Below, one piece after another: positions 1 to 12,700 of a DNA stretch of 64,000 nucleotides (the first letter of the stretch is position 1; each line of letters opens with the position of its first letter). The notes under the pieces were generated by a model that was given only the letters and a program-made list of their open reading frames with translations, ran no database searches and was not told where the DNA came from. This DNA comes from Steromphala cineraria (lineage: Eukaryota > Mollusca > Gastropoda > Trochida > Trochidae). Made by a program: the position numbers and the translations under genes. The stretch covers positions 2,108,001 to 2,172,000 of the forward strand of contig OU744730.1 in the NCBI GenBank assembly GCA_916613615.1. The letters run 5' to 3'.

Positions 1-571
1 GTTAACAAATCATGATTACCCGGGTATATCATTCTAGATTAATGTTTGTTCAAGCTCTAGTGGTTTCCAACAGAAGAATAGCATTTTAGAAGATAAAAAA
101 ATCATGATGGCAGCCATAATCAATTATCATATAAAAGATGGTTACACAATTAAACCATATTACCACATCATTCATTTTAAGGTGAGCTTCTGTACCCTCG
201 GTACTTTTATTGTTGTTGCTACCAGGGGCCTTATTAACTTTCCGAGTCCAATACAGAAGGGAATGACCTATGATTAACTTCAAGTTATGCAGATATATCG
301 TGGGATCTCCAGTTAGCTGCCCGGTAGCTTAAACTAAACCCAAACACGCTTCCATATACAACTGTGGATACTAAAATGCATGTCGGTTTCATTTTTAGAT
401 GTTAATTTCAAAAACAGAAAGCTGAATTACCAATATCAGACGTCCGGGCAATAGCATTGACATCATCTAACTGGGGAGGGAGAGACAGGGGCAAATATGA
501 GCTGATACACTAGTGGCAATTTCTTTCTGAAGATTGTACAGACACATTGTATATCTAGAACCTCTGTTTAG
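1..571. other. 5' flank of the STAND gene, no gene seen
   Basis: AT-rich non-coding sequence. Short reading frames on both strands have no recognisable domain or splice context. It probably holds the promoter and 5' UTR of the gene that starts at 572, but I see no clear TATA box or initiator. Confidence 0.4.
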
Positions 572-702
572 ATGGAAGGAGGGGAAGAGACACCAGGGAG
601 AATGTCTTCCGATGACAACAAGAGGCCATGTCCAGTACAAGATGTAAGCACTGAGAAGAGGATCAAGATGGCCAACAATGAACCGGAGGAGAGGACCGAG
701 GG
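572..702 (+). CDS. STAND gene exon 1, start codon and charged N-terminus
   Basis: The ATG at 572 opens 43 codons plus two bases, ending at a good donor (GTATGT at 703). The peptide is hydrophilic and rich in Glu, Asp, Lys and Arg, with an internal Met at residue 11 that could also serve as start. It ends in phase 2 (GG), and exon 2 supplies A, so the split codon is Gly. No domain is recognised. The other strand has an open frame over the same bases, but only this strand has splice sites that fit the rest of the gene. Confidence 0.62.
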
Positions 703-3700
703 GTATGTATGGTACAAACTGATTCATGAGATCGTTTGAACGTGTTTCAACTAATGAGAGAGTTCAACATTACTCAAGTTTGACAATAAATAATAATTGG
801 GCATTTGGTATCACAAACCGATCAGGAATCATTGCTTCCACGTTCAAGCGATTGTTATATAACTTTTCAAGATCATTCATTGTTGTAACTTAATGACTTA
901 AATCTTAAGAAATATAATGATATGAATGTTAAACTACTTGTCAATATTAGAATTCCAAATTCATTATATCATTAATTCTCGTTACACATTATAGTGACAA
1001 TAGTAGTATATCAGTAAACTAATAATGTTATATTTTATATTTTATATTGAACTAATATCATTTAAAAGAACAAACTTTTAGGTTAGGATACTGCTACTCG
1101 TGACAGTTTAGTAACAATCATTGCTCAGTTATACTCGATGTCAATGGTTAAAATATTTGCCGAGCAACACTTACTCACTCACCATAACATCCTCTTCGAA
1201 TACTGTACGTTGTAATTCATTGAGACGTTTGTGATATATCCTTGCTGACAACATTTATGATCATGGGTATATTACAAACCATCTGACGATACGTTTGTTC
1301 ACCAACCGGCGACTGAGGTCTTTGTGTATTTTCTCCTCAGAACCACAGGAAGTCATACTTTTAACACGACGGGTGTAACTGGGGGAACAGTTGGCATTTC
1401 CAACGTGGCTGGAATAAACCAGGGAATTATGGGAAACACCTTTAACACACTGGTTGGTAAGTCCTTGATAGTAAAGGGTCAGGTGAGCACATAAAAAAAT
1501 AAAGATCATTCATAAAACCTTAGGGAAAACTTTTAACTTTCTATAGTGACCTATACTCAGCAACAATAGTTCTTGTGACACAGATCTATATTCATAACCA
1601 CATAGTTTTGAGTACATGTGAACTGTAACTGGTTCACGACACTCGGAACAAGCATAGAAAAGCAAATATTTGAAATGTTGATGCATGTGTAAGACTTAGG
1701 GTAATCAGACAAGTTCTGGATAAAACTGAAAGACGGTTTGGACCAATTCTGTTTGTAACGTGACACCAACTCCAATCTGATCTTTATGAATCTTGAACAC
1801 TCGAACAGTACACGACTGGTTACTTCTATGCAGCGGAGATGTGCCATGCAGATCAACTTATATCAACTCATATCTTTCAAGTTATTTCTTTTATGCAGAT
1901 CAACTTATATCAACTCATATCTTTCAAGTTTTTTCTTTTATGCAGATCAACTTATATCAACTCATATCTTTCAAGTTATTTCTTATATGCAGATCAATTT
2001 ACAGATTACGTGAGAGACGCGCATGCGTAGAAAGGTCAGATTTTAGCAATAAATGTATACCTTAGATTGTGATTGGGTGAGGAAACTTCAGGTTGGGCAC
2101 GTAATCCCTCAGTTATAGAATTATAGTCAAATTTCACTTAACTGTAAATTCCACCAACCCAAACAGAACCTCAGAATTCCGTGAGATGTTTAGAGTAAGG
2201 TATGCATTTATTCCAATTCTTATATCACAATTCATGAAACCATGCAATAAAGACAAAAAGTATTTCTTGTACTTATCAGTTTAATGCAAAACAGGTCATG
2301 TTAAGGCATGTTATATAATATGTACATAATTCCTCATACCATATGCAATACTGCTTCACCAAATTCACCGTCATTTGTACTAACAACCGGTCTTTCATAA
2401 AACTTTCTAAAAGTACAGTCATTGCTCCACCCTGCGGTGTTGAGTATAGTCCAGAGAGGAATCTGAGCAGCCGCTGCTGCACTGGTTGATGCTGCCCGTA
2501 TACCATGTGGTTTGATCACACTTGTGTTTACTCCTGCCTGATTTAGTACAGTCTTAACCCAACGTGCTATTGTGTCCTTACAGACTCTCTTATGGGGCTT
2601 CTGTGAGGAAATAAACAAGGCAGTTTCCTTTCCTCTCAACTCTAAAGTCTTCTTAATATAGAGGTCCATAAGATTGACAACGCATAAGCGTTTGTCTGGG
2701 TATGCTCTTAAGGTTATCCCCTTTTGGTGATAACCCGGTCTACTCTGCTTTAACAAGTCTCCAAATGTGATAACTAACTTAGTGTCAAACACCTCCACAT
2801 TCCGACAGTCTATTAAATGCACAGACTGGAGCCTCTGTCCAGATAGCAATAATATCAAAGTGACTAATTAGCAGCCCCGTCTAAGGACGGGGCTGCTATC
2901 AGGTTTTGTGCAGTTTCCTCCGCCGCCGCCGCGTCCGCCGCCGTCGCGTCCGCCGCGCACATACTAATGCCTATAACATTTTTCTACTAAGCTTTCCAGA
3001 ACTTGTATTCATAACCTACTGCTTATACCTCGGGGGAACGATTTTGACATTTTAACTTTCAAGATCAAAGGTCAAGGTCACGAGCTATAAAATCACTAAA
3101 AAATTCCTTGTAAACACGATAACTTGAATAGTTTTTGTGCTATGAAGCTCTAACTTGGTATGTATCATCCTTGGAAGAGTAAAAAAATTTGAAAAGGTTT
3201 TCGCTACAATCTGTCCAAGGTCAAGGTCACAGCAAGGTCACGACTTAAGCATGGTTTTGCGGAAATGCTTTATTTTAACTATGAACACTTTTAATCAATA
3301 GAAGATTATTATACTCAATAAAGAGTGTTCATTGATCGTGTAACCATGAAGGTCAAAGGTCAAGGTCATGACATTTGTGTTATTACAATGTGCAACTAAT
3401 TTGGATATAACTTAATCCCGTTAAGCTTTTCAGAACTCAAAAATATGTGTAATTGTTTACACCTCTGGGGACTTAAAATGACATGTTCACTTTCAAGGTC
3501 AAAGGTCAAGGTCATGAGCTATAAAATCACAAAAAAAATTCCTTGTAAACATGTTAACTTGAAAAGTTTTTGTGCTATGAAGTTTAAATTTTGTACATAT
3601 TATCTCTTGAGAAGTACAAGATTTTGGAAAGGTTTTGGGTACGAACTGTCAAAGGTCAAGATCACAGCAAGGTCAACAAATATTGAGAAAATGGATTATT

Positions 3701-6700
3701 TTAACTTTAAACACTTTAATTCGATACATTAATGTTATTTTCAATGAAATGTGTTCATTGATTGCGTGACCTTGAGTGTCAAACGTCAAGGTCACAAGAA
3801 AATGCCCAATATGCTGAGGCTTGTAGAAGGCGAAAACGGGGTAAGGCGAAACCCCAAGTTTCGGGGCTGCTCTGTTTTTGCGGTGTCCAGCAAACACTAA
3901 TCTATTTTTCTTCTCAAACACAAAAGATTATCTAAACTATCGTCACTCAAATTTCTAAGATAGTCTAAAACTAGTGATACGTCCCATGTAGTATCATATC
4001 TTGGTAGTGCAGGTCTCATATTGAACACTCCCTTTAAGAACCGTTTCACCAGTGGGTGCTGTCCAAGTGGCACCCCACCTACACTTACACAGCTAGATAG
4101 GGCAGAGCGAGCACTGTTAATAGCAGAGTAACTAAGACCACTGTTAATAGCAGAGTAACTAAGATCACTGTTAATAGCAGAGTAACTAAGACCACTGTTA
4201 ATAGCAGAGTAACTAAGATCACTGTTAATAGCAGAGTAACTAAGATCACTGTTAATAGCAGATTAACTAAGATCACTGTTAATAGCAGAGTAACTAAGAT
4301 CACTGTTAATAGCAGAGTAACTAAGACCACTGTAGAACAAATCAGTGAAGAATTCAAGTACTTCTCTCAGAGATGGTGAAATGGGATTAACACTGTCGCT
4401 ACCACAAAATTGCATCCACTTTTTGAAATAAGTCCCGTATTGTTTCCTAGTGCTCTGTCACCATGATTGCATAATGATGTCTGTAGCCTCTGCCGATAAG
4501 CCTTCGCCTTCAAGGGATTGCCTGACAATCTGAAGGCCGTCAGTCGGAGTTTTTGCCACAGGGGATGAACTTCTACTGGTAGGTGGTTTAGTCGAAGAAG
4601 TCCTTGTCATTTCGGGAGTAGGCAATGGCAATCTGTTGATAGCTCGAGCAGTAGGTTGAACCACGGTTGTGTGGTCCATAGAGGGGCGATCACAATTGCT
4701 TCTGCTTCGTCTTGTATTAGTTTCTGCAGCATTCTCCCGAGAAGGCTAAAAGGGCAAAAAATATAATTAAGTTCATTTTGCCACATCACAGAAAAAGCAT
4801 CAATGGCATAAGCATCAGGGTCTGAATGCCAGGAAACAAATTTTTAGCTCATCTGGCCTGTAAGGCCCGATGGGCTTATGGCATGGCATGGTGTCCGGCG
4901 TCCGTCCGTCCGTAAACTTTGTGGAATTTCGACTTCTTCTCCAGAACCATAAGGCCTAGAAAGCTGAAACTTTGTGTACAGACTCCTTGGCTAGTGAGGA
5001 TTATAAATTGTAGCTTTGGTGGCCCTGTGACCCCAAGACCCCAAATAAGGGCCACAGGGGCCACACCCTAAAAACCTATTTTCATCTTCTTCTCCAGAAC
5101 CATAAGGCCTAGAAAGCTGTAACTTTGTGTACAGACTGCTTGGCTAGTGAGGATTATAAATTGTAGCTTTGGTAGCCCTGTGACCCCAAATAAGGGCCAC
5201 AGGGGCCACGCCCTAAAAGCATATTTTCATCTTCTTCTCCAGAACCATGAGGCCTAAAAAGCTGAAACTTTGTGTACAGACTCCTTGGCTAGTGAGGATT
5301 ATAAATTGTAGCTTTGGTGGCCATGTGACCCCTAATAAGGGCCACATATGCCACGCCCTACAAACCTATTTTCATCTTCTTCTCCAGAACCATGACGCCT
5401 AGAAAGCTGAAACATTGTGTATAGCCTCTTTGAAGAGTGAGGATTATAAATTGTAGCTTTGGTAGCCCTGTGACCCCTAATAAGGGCCACAGGGGCCACG
5501 CCCTAAAAACCTATTTTCATCTTCTTCTCCAGAACCATGACGCCTAGAAAGCTGAAACATTGTGTATAGCCTCTTTGCAGAGTGAGGATTATAAATTGTA
5601 GCTTTGGTGGCCCTGTGACCCCTAATAAGGGCCACAGGGGCCACACCCTAAAAACCTATTTTCATCTTCTTCTCCAGAACCATAAGGCCTAGAAAGCTGA
5701 AACTTTGTGTACAGACTCCTTGGCTAGTGAGGATTATAAATTGTAGCTTTGGTGGCCCTGTGACCCCTAATAAGGTCAACAGGGGCCACGCCCTAAAAAC
5801 CTATTTTCATCTTTTCTCAAAAGCATAAAGCCTAGAAAGCTGAAACTGTGTACATACTCCTTGACTAATGAAGATTATTAATTGTAGCTTTGGTGGCCCT
5901 GTGACCCCTTATAAGGGCCACAGGGGCCACGCCCTAAAAACCTAGTTTCATCTTCTTCTCCAGAAGCATAAGGCCTAGAAAGCTGAAGTGAAACTTTGTG
6001 TACAGACTCCTTGGCTAGTGAGGATTATAAATTGTAGCTTTGGTAGCCCTGTGACCCCAAATAAGGGCCACAGGGGCCACACCCTAAAAACCTATTTTCA
6101 TCTTCTTCTCCAGAACCATAAGGCCTAGAAAGCTGAAGTGAAACTTTGTGTACAGACTGCTTGGCTAGTGAGGATTATAAATTGTAGCTTTGGTGGCCCT
6201 GTGACCCCTAATAAGGGCCACAGATGCCATGCCCTAAAAACCTATTTTCATCTTCTTCTTCAGAACCATAAGGCCTAGAAAGCTGACACCTTGTTTGCAG
6301 ACTCCTTGACTGGTGAAGATTATAAATTGTAGCTTTGGTAGCCCTGTGACCCCAAATAAGGGCCACAGGGGCCACGCCCTTAAAACCGATTTTCATCGTC
6401 TTCTCCAGAACCATAAGGCCTAGAAAGCTGAAACTTTGTGTACAGACTCCTTGGTTAGTGAGGATTATAAATTGTAGCTTTGGTGGCCCTGTGACCCCTA
6501 ATAAGGGCCACATATACCACGCCATAAAAACCTATTTTCATCTTCTTCTCCAGAACCATGAGTCCTAGAAAGCTGAAACATTGTGTATAGCCTCTTTGCA
6601 GAGTGAGGATTATAAATTGTAGCTTTGGTGGCCCTGTGACCCCTAATAAGGGCCACATATGCCACGCCCTAAAAACCTATTTTCATCTTCTTCTCCAGAA

Positions 6701-9700
6701 CCATAAGTCCTAGAAAGCTGAAACTTTGTTTGCAGACTCCTTGACTGGTGAAGATTATAAATTGTAGCTTTGGTAGCCCTGTTGCCCCTAATAAAGGCAA
6801 CAGGAACGTCCTTCAAATCTATTTTCATCTTCTTCTCCTGAAGTATAAGGCCAAGAAAACTGAAACTTGTCGCCTATATACTTAATTTTATGATTGGTGC
6901 CCATGTGGCCTCTACAAAGGGGGAATTACATTGGCCACACTCTACAGCATAATTGATGATGAAGCCTGATGAGCTACAGAGCCAATGGCTCTATTTTTCT
7001 AATTTATTGTTTATCCATGAAGCAAACAAATCTCTAGTTGGCTGTTCCCCAAACACATGACACACTTTAGAAAACACAGCTGAGTTAAGTTCCCATTCTG
7101 CATCCTCTGAAAAATTTCGAGATTGGAAATCGGCCTGTGTATTCAAAACCCCTGGAATATGGGCTGCTGAGATACAAATACTGCGTTCGATACACCATAA
7201 CCACAGTTCACGAGTAACACTGTTACACAGATATTTTGTGCCACCCATATTGTTGACATAAGCCACAGCTGTAGCATTATCACTCAGAATTCTAATATGA
7301 GTGTCACATTTCTTAGCCAACAATTCCAAATAATTGATATGATAGGCAGCCTCTTCCCGAGACCATCTACCTCCAGCCTTTACATCATCACACACACCAC
7401 CCCATCCTAAATTGGATGCATCAGATTGTAACACAGTCTGAGGTTGTTGCCTGTGTAATGGTTTGAAGAATTCACACTTGTTCTGAGTCCACCACTCAAG
7501 ATCATCCCTACATGACTGTGATAGGATCATAGAAACATCAAAGTTACCCTTTGCAGTTTTAAGTTCACAGTTTTTCTGAATTTCCAATCTTTTGTAGAAA
7601 ATTGGGGCATACTGTACACCATGGCAACTTGCATTTAACTGTCCTATCAGCAGCTAATTCACGAATAGTCAAACTGTCCCTATCTAAAACTGATCTACAG
7701 TGTGAAACAATTTTTGTGCTTTTTCTTCTGTAAGTTTTACTGTCATAGTTTCACTGTTGATCCAAGAAATCCAAGGTAGGCAATTTCTCGGGTAGGCCGT
7801 CTGGGTGAATTGTAAAACCTAAAGAGTCAAGAAGGTTTACCGTATCTTCTACATTTCTCCTGCATAATTGTTCATCTTCACCCACAAGTAGAGTCATCAA
7901 TAGATGCTGTATTAGCATGTCCCTGTTTTCGGAGATGAGAGAAAACAGGTTTCAAAATCTTAGTGTACATTTGTGGAGCTGAACTCAAACCATTTGGTAG
8001 ACAATTGTATTGATAAAGCTCACCATTCCACAGAAAACGGAGGTATTTCCTATCTGCAACTCTTACCGGTATAGTATAGTAAGCATCTTTTAAATCCATT
8101 GATGCAAAGAAACAGTTTTTACGCACTAGATATAGTGCAGATTTTAAAGTTTCCATTTTAAAGTGATGTGTGTCCACTATTTTATTCAAATGTCTCAGAT
8201 TTAATATTATTCTGACAGCCCCATTTTTCTTTTCTCTCATGAAAATGTTTGAAACAAACTCTCCGTGCACATGTTCACATTTGTCAATAACCTGATTGTC
8301 TAACATGTGCCACAACTCTCTCTCAATCAACTCTCTTTCATAAGGATTGAACATTATTGGCTTGTTGAGATAGTGCAGTAAACTCAATGTGTACCCCTTT
8401 AATAGCAGAAATTATCCAACTGTCAGATGTTAAAGTTTTCCATATATCTGAATAATCCGCTATTCTACCAGCTATAAAATTCTCTTTCTTATGGTTAAGC
8501 TGCGAGAACATGTCATCCTTTCTCATCTGTGATAGTGTGTCTCTGTGTGACACATCTAGTTCTGGGGGAATTGTTTCCTCTCCCCCCTGCCTTTCTGTAT
8601 AAAAGGTCCTGGCCTCTGATGGTTGCTTGAGCCTCGACCTCTGTTGCTAGGGTTGTGTTTTGTCATTGGGACTGGATGTCTGTGACCCCCTTGGGAGCCC
8701 CGGTGTGATTGTCTCTGAGTTTTATCATAGGGGTTGAACCGGTTAAAGTTCTGTTTTGTTGGTGTGCTGTGCTGGTTCAGTTTTTGACTAACCTGAGTCA
8801 CCTCTGCTAAGTCTTTCACTTTCTTTCCAAAGTCATCACCAAACAAAAGCTTGGTTGTAGTGGCCTTGTCCGTTAATTTTTGTAAGGCCCAGAAAGATTG
8901 AAACCTTCTCTTCTTCTTTTATTCAGATTGCTCATAGCCCCTGATAGGATGCGGATTGTGTCCATCAATTTGACTAAAAGCTCCTTACTGTCAACTGGAG
9001 TTTCACCCATGGCTGCTGACATTAAGTGGTTTGTGCTTTGCACCACGGGAATCAGTGCCTTTATGATCAATACTTGAGAATGCTGACTCTTAATGTCTCT
9101 CGATCTAACAAACGATTTAGCATCCATCCAAATTTCGTCATTGACTGTTGGTACCACCAAAGCGTCGCAATTTCCAGGCCGTTGGTATTATTTTTTTGTC
9201 CATGATAGGCTTAATTTTTTTCATGTTAATAGAACTGCGAACGCCGGAGCAAACAGTTGAAGCCAATTCACCTCTAACATCCGGTGACAATTGTTCTTCT
9301 TCGAAGAAGAAGCTTTTCAAATCTGCCACAAGTGCAGCCACATCATTACCAGGTTGAGACGGTGTCTTATTGTTAACCAATTTGTCTAAAAACCCATCTA
9401 ACTCGTCAACTTCCTCCGTTTCCGAAATCTCCCCTTCGCTTTCACTAACTTCTGGGTCAACAATCTGATCGCATCGTGTATTCCCGGATAACTTCGGCTG
9501 ATGCACAACAATCGGATCACTTCGTGAAGTTCCGGATGTACTCGGTTGAGGTTTCGAGTTTTCTCCACCCAAACGGGGCCCCAGTTGGCTAAATTACTAA
9601 TGAGCCTGTCGGTCTGTTCCTGCTGCGAGGCGAGCAGGGCTTGCATTATCTGCTGGACTGTGTCCACTGGCATTAACCTTTGACCCCCATTGTCTTCACC

Positions 9701-12700
9701 CGACCCCTGTCCATTCTGACAATCAGGCTGAGAGTCTGTGTTCTCAATTTGTCTACTTAGACCTGTGGCCTCTTTTGACAATTGTTCGACCAATTCAAAA
9801 GATGATGGTCTATCGGTGCCAACTGTGTTGGACTTTACACTCGGGTTAGAGCTGTGCCCTTTCACCCCGCTTGACCCAGAGGTCGCCATATTGGAACAAC
9901 GTGGAACCACGGACTGTGTCTGATGATGGTTCAAAATTCAGAGTTCTTAGAAAGCTGTGCCTTCTTTGGGAACCACAAAGTCCGTCTAAGAGATGTCCTC
10001 GATGTAAATCCAAACAGAAAACACCTCCAGATATCCCAAACAAATAATAACTTTTCAACTTCGCTAGTTTTTGCTGCTGACCATTCCAAGCAATAACGCA
10101 AACTGACCTTTCTACGCATGCGCGTCTCTCACGGAATTCTGAGGTTCTGTTTGGGTTGGTGGAACTTATATCAACTCATATCTTTCAAGTTATTTCTTAT
10201 ATGGGTGGAATTCAAAATTGTAGGTTTTTCTGTCCGGTCCAATTTTTAAAAAACATAGTGTGTATTTTAGGGATTTTTTGTTCTAGAAAATATATTTAGC
10301 CATTGACGAGTACATTTTCGTGATCAACCATGAATTTTTCCATTTAAATTTTTTAATTTAATAACATTTTAGGGTCAAATTTGCCATATTTACTCTGTCC
10401 TGAGGTGTCCTCATACAACTTTGCCAAAATATCATAAAAATAAACATAATCAAACAAAAAAATATATTTTATTCTTATAACCATTGATCATGCATGTACA
10501 AACTGCATTAAATTTTGTATTGATTTCAAAAATAAAAAATCTACAAATTGAAACATGCCTGTCCTGAGATTTTGTGTCCTGACCGTTACCATGTTTCCCC
10601 CTGGAACTGGATTGGAATTCTATTTGCTGTGTCTGATTGACAAATGCTCTTTGCATATGACAGTTTATTAAATAAAAGGATTCGGTACAATTTGCAGAAA
10701 TATGACACCAACAAGCAGGTATAAATATGATGTGTCACCCTTAAATGTCCAGACCGTTACCGTTGGATTTTGTGCATTTGTATTCTCCCTTTGTCTCAAT
10801 AATAATGAGCTTTGTTGCTCAGAACTGGAAGATGTGGAAGGCATGTCCTTTGACATCTTTAAGGGATCATTCATTGTGTTATTTTAAATTATTTACAAAT
10901 TGTCCTGACCATTACCGGTCCTGACCGTTACCTTTTTACAAAGTAACGGTCAGGACAAACACATTTTTATTTGGAGAAACTAACTAAATTATTCACAAAT
11001 ATTTTAAGAAATATTAATAATGAAATTATTTTAAGATCATAAATTGTTTAGGCTTGGGAGTTTACTGTTCAGAGTAGTTTTAATGAAGTGGTTTTAAAAT
11101 AAAAGTTTTGAAGTAACGGTCAGGACAAATAAATAGTAACGGTATGGACATATGTCAAATAAATTTTCTTTTTGGAGAATATTTTCTGAGGTTAGTTAGT
11201 GAATTTTTAGTTATCTATTGAATATTAATAGCAGAAACCACTACATATATTTCTGATAGATGTCTTAATTGACAGAGATAATTGACAAAGAAAACTATGG
11301 TAACGGTTTGGACAAAATGTGCAAACTGTATGGAACAATATCAGTAATAAATGCAGTTGCCTGTGTAGCTTAATCATTTGTCACAGTGTGCAGTTTGATA
11401 GTTGTTGCAGTATCTTTCAGAATTCTATTCTTTACAAGTTATAAAATGGGAAAAAAATCTTGGTATTTACACAGATGTCCTGACCGTTGCCAAAAATGTC
11501 CTGACCGTTACCCCTCATTTACTTGATTGCCAATAACACTTTTCTTTCAATAATAATTAGGTGTCAAAATCAAGACAATGTGTATTTGTATTCTTTACAA
11601 GCTTTAGTTTTAAACTTACCTTACCTTAGATGTGCATGTTCCTATGCTTACCGACCAAGATTGAACCTCGTGTTGACGGGGCTATCTCTATGTGAACCAA
11701 GTAGTGATACGGGAAGTGACACGTCAATACGGGGACAGGTATACCGGAAGGTTATACTCAATCACGTGATAACCAAAAACTCTCACTTTTTTCCTTTGGT
11801 CCGACCATACGGACCTCGTGTTGATCCCTGCCTGTAATGGCGGCTTCCTTCTTGTGGGCGTGGTGTCGTAAAACGGCATGTATGTCGTTATTTCAAATTT
11901 CCGTTTTTTACGCACCCTTTTGGTTTATTTCAACCCCATCCATCTTTGTTTCTTGTTTCTTGTCGTTTTTTCTGCTAGAATTAACCTTTTTAGCGTTATT
12001 TACGACTTTGCCCCGGGGGGGTTGAATTCGTTTGTCTTTTGCTTTGTTAACCATTGTTACTGCTGTCATAGCACATGTTTCGTGTTTAACATTGTCTTTA
12101 CCCTACCTTATTGTTTTCTTTTCTTTATTACTTTCAATTTTAAGTAATAAATCTGCCTAGGTATTATATATTATATATTATATATTATAATTATAATTCT
12201 TTAATACCCAATGCTTCTTAATACCTTTTGATATATATATATCTTATACTCTTTGCATACATATATATCTTAACATCTTCATCCCTTATATTTCTAAATA
12301 AATATATACGCTATGGTAATTATTTATTTAACGGATGTTTTGTGGATGTTTTGCTACTCTCTTTTTGATGTTACAGACATCCCATGAGAGTCTATTGCAT
12401 TCAGTGCAAGTCTCAGAAATCAGCAAAGGACCCGCATTCACGCTGCCCCGACTGCTTGGTCCTTCGATTGTGTACGGTGTCATCCAGGTGTCAGGAGTGT
12501 CTGTCTCTGTCCCCCTCCGCCTTCAAGTGCTATTCGGCGGTAGTGCGCAAGCGCTTCTCACAGCGGGCGCACAGGATGTCTTCAGAGGTTCAAGACCCGT
12601 CACCTACCCCCCCGAGGTCGACCCCCCCTCGTGTCGAGCCTCCTACTCCTCAGGACCCTACTCCTTCTACGTCTGACCTCTCCAAGGTCCCTCCCAAGGA

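Larger units (their letters stand above)
1998..10164 (-). mobile_element. DIRS-like tyrosine-recombinase retrotransposon, copy 1 (degenerate)
   Basis: On the minus strand the order is gag-like region (9934-8560), reverse transcriptase (8553-7878), RNase H (7587-6991), a post-RNase H region and a tyrosine recombinase (about 4560-2334). This order and recombinase type define DIRS elements, which integrate through a circular intermediate rather than an integrase. A 30-bp inverted repeat (2010-2039 against 10103-10132) and an internal complementary region (2142-2186) support this. Many frameshifts, a stop inside an expanded repeat and two Helentron-like insertions (2869-3908 and 4846-6998) make it inactive. 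It sits in intron 2 of the STAND gene, antisense to it. Confidence 0.88.

Noticed and set aside
4085..4357. Leu/Val/Thr repeat protein that looks like a membrane segment
   Set aside because: Wrong frame of the 27-bp expansion; the recombinase frame reads LSYSAINS instead.
4876..6828. Several small minus-strand proteins with shared sequence
   Set aside because: Readings of the 144-bp repeats inside Helentron-like element A.
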